Assembly (NCBI GenBank): GCA_018818365.1 | Contig: JAHISH010000265.1 | Coordinates: forward strand, 1 to 6,800 | DNA: 6,800 nucleotides | Origin: Candidatus Omnitrophota bacterium | Lineage (GTDB): Bacteria; Omnitrophota; Gorgyraeia; Gygaellales; Profunditerraquicolaceae | Direction: 5' to 3' | In this document: in pieces, positions 5,913 to 6,800 of the stretch | How positions within the stretch are numbered: position 1 is the stretch's first letter | How the letters are laid out: the number at the start of each line of letters is the position of its first letter | The notes under the pieces: generated by a model | Told to the model about the DNA's origin: nothing | The model's input: only the letters and a program-made list of their open reading frames with translations | Databases searched by the model: none | Program-made: the position numbers and the translations under genes

Positions 5913-6800
5913 TTAGCTTTTCAAGGATTTTGCAACTACCGCATAAACCTCTTCTAGCGAGATTGCTTCTACGGCCTCAGGGATATATTCATTTCGATAA
6001 AATGCCCTCTCCCATAGCGGGCTTTTTATTTTAGATAGTCTTCCGTAATCATAGATTTCTGCAGCACTGGTACAAGTAAAGATACCTATGGTTTTAATCT
6101 TGAAAGCCAGTGCGATATGCAATACCAGCGTATCTCCGGTTACCACAAGATCACATCCTTTTATATCCTCAATATACTCCGCAAGCGTAGCTCGTTGTTC
6201 AAAAAACCTTACTGATAAACCCTCTTGTCTTAGTCGCGTTCCTAATTGTTCGTACCTATCCCATCGTTTAGAAGGCCACCGGCTCCCTGCGCGCGATTCT
6301 ATCCCAATTGTCTTTGGAACAGGACTGATATTCTGCGTAAACGCAGGATTCAAGACGTACTCCTGTGCCTCAAACGTTTTGTTAAACATGGAAAATATAA
6401 TATCCTGATAGCTACGGGTATTCTTTTTCTTCAAACGATCCGCCTCCTCTTTTCCCCGCTGAGAAGCCAGCCCCATATCGAACCATTCCGAAGAAGATTG
6501 CGTATATGATATCTTTCCTGAAGCATCTTCATAACATCCAATTAACATCCTTTTGGTAACCGTGCTGGCTAACCGAGCAGCCTGCGGGGCCTCATCAAGA
6601 GACAAGACAATATCGAAAGAAAAGGAAGAAAGCCTTTCGCGCGCTTCTTCTATATCGAAAATTCCTGAAAGGCCAAAACCTGAAGCAGGTAAAAGAGGAA
6701 TTGCCTGGCGATGGGTAACCCAATACACCTCTGCCTGCAGCACGCGCAATAAAGGAGTAGTCCTTACTACATCCCCTAAGGCGCCCAGTTTTATGATAAG
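5913..6800 (-). CDS. GT9-family glycosyltransferase (ADP-heptose:LPS heptosyltransferase type), N-terminus outside window
   Basis: The visible 295 residues are an almost complete GT9 protein. The frame stays open to the right edge and reads LIIKLGALGDVVRTTPLLR there, the characteristic GT9 N-terminus; only the first few residues can be missing. A TTG at 6747-6749 is in frame but would remove this motif, so it is not the start. The C-terminal donor domain shows AGSRWPSKRWD (171-181), VVTGDTLVLHIALA (219-232) with Asp223 and His228, and TSAAEIYDYGR (244-254), all expected for ADP-heptose binding enzymes. A charged linker near 105-135 (EWFDM, then KEEADRLKKKN) is like that of GT9 proteins I remember from several uncultured Gram-negative lineages. 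It probably transfers a heptose or a related sugar to the LPS inner core in the cytoplasm. It is the first visible gene of the cluster; its promoter must lie outside. The sugar specificity is inferred from family only. Confidence 0.93.
   Translation of the reverse strand, partial: LIIKLGALGDVVRTTPLLRVLQAEVYWVTHRQAIPLLPASGFGLSGIFDIEEARERLSSFSFDIVLSLDEAPQAARLASTVTKRMLIGCYEDASGKISYTQSSSEWFDMGLASQRGKEEADRLKKKNTRSYQDIIFSMFNKTFEAQEYVLNPAFTQNISPVPKTIGIESRAGSRWPSKRWDRYEQLGTRLRQEGLSVRFFEQRATLAEYIEDIKGCDLVVTGDTLVLHIALAFKIKTIGIFTCTSAAEIYDYGRLSKIKSPLWERAFYRNEYIPEAVEAISLEEVYAVVAKSLKS

Noticed and set aside
6088..6408. A 106-codon plus-strand open frame opposite the GT9 gene
   Set aside because: Antisense shadow of a conserved GT9 coding region with no supporting signals.
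1..6800. Search for promoters, terminators, tRNAs, mobile elements or CRISPR repeats
   Set aside because: Coding is continuous with at most one non-coding base between genes, and no repeated spacers, transposase motifs, hairpin-plus-T-run structures or tRNA-like folds stood out by eye.

Overview
All genes in this window lie on the minus strand, so transcription runs from high to low coordinates. The window is one uninterrupted block of six cell-surface polysaccharide genes with no intergenic space larger than 1 base. In transcription order they are: a GT9 heptosyltransferase-type glycosyltransferase (5913-6800, start outside the window); a GT2 rhamnosyltransferase-like enzyme (4973-5911); a GT4 glycosyltransferase (3652-4998); a first O-antigen ligase/polymerase-family membrane protein (2405-3655); a WecG/TagA/CpsF-family protein (1647-2408); and a second, larger O-antigen ligase/polymerase-family membrane protein (1-1650, C-terminus outside the window). 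No tRNA, rRNA, mobile element, CRISPR array, promoter or terminator could be supported.

The most likely biology is assembly of a lipopolysaccharide core/O-antigen or a related lipid-linked polysaccharide. The cytoplasmic GT9, GT2, GT4 and WecG-type enzymes would add sugars to a lipid carrier or lipid A-core. The two polytopic membrane proteins would polymerise repeat units and/or ligate the glycan on the periplasmic side. No flippase (Wzx or ABC type), chain-length regulator or nucleotide-sugar gene is visible, so the locus must continue outside the window.

The GT9 gene and WaaL-like proteins indicate a diderm bacterium. The G+C content looks moderate by eye and the standard bacterial code fits, with TGA used as a real stop. 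The long linker in the GT9 protein and the overall gene style resemble what I remember from Omnitrophota-like candidate phyla. That taxonomic guess is weak and rests on memory.

I see no clearly new system. The most notable points are in the WecG-like gene. The position that aligns with the family's catalytic Asp is Gly71, and other usually conserved positions also differ. The same codons lie in a G-rich stretch that fits a G-quadruplex motif. The second point is the pair of divergent O-antigen ligase-family proteins flanking that gene, only one of which keeps a Pro-His-Ser motif like the WaaL catalytic loop.
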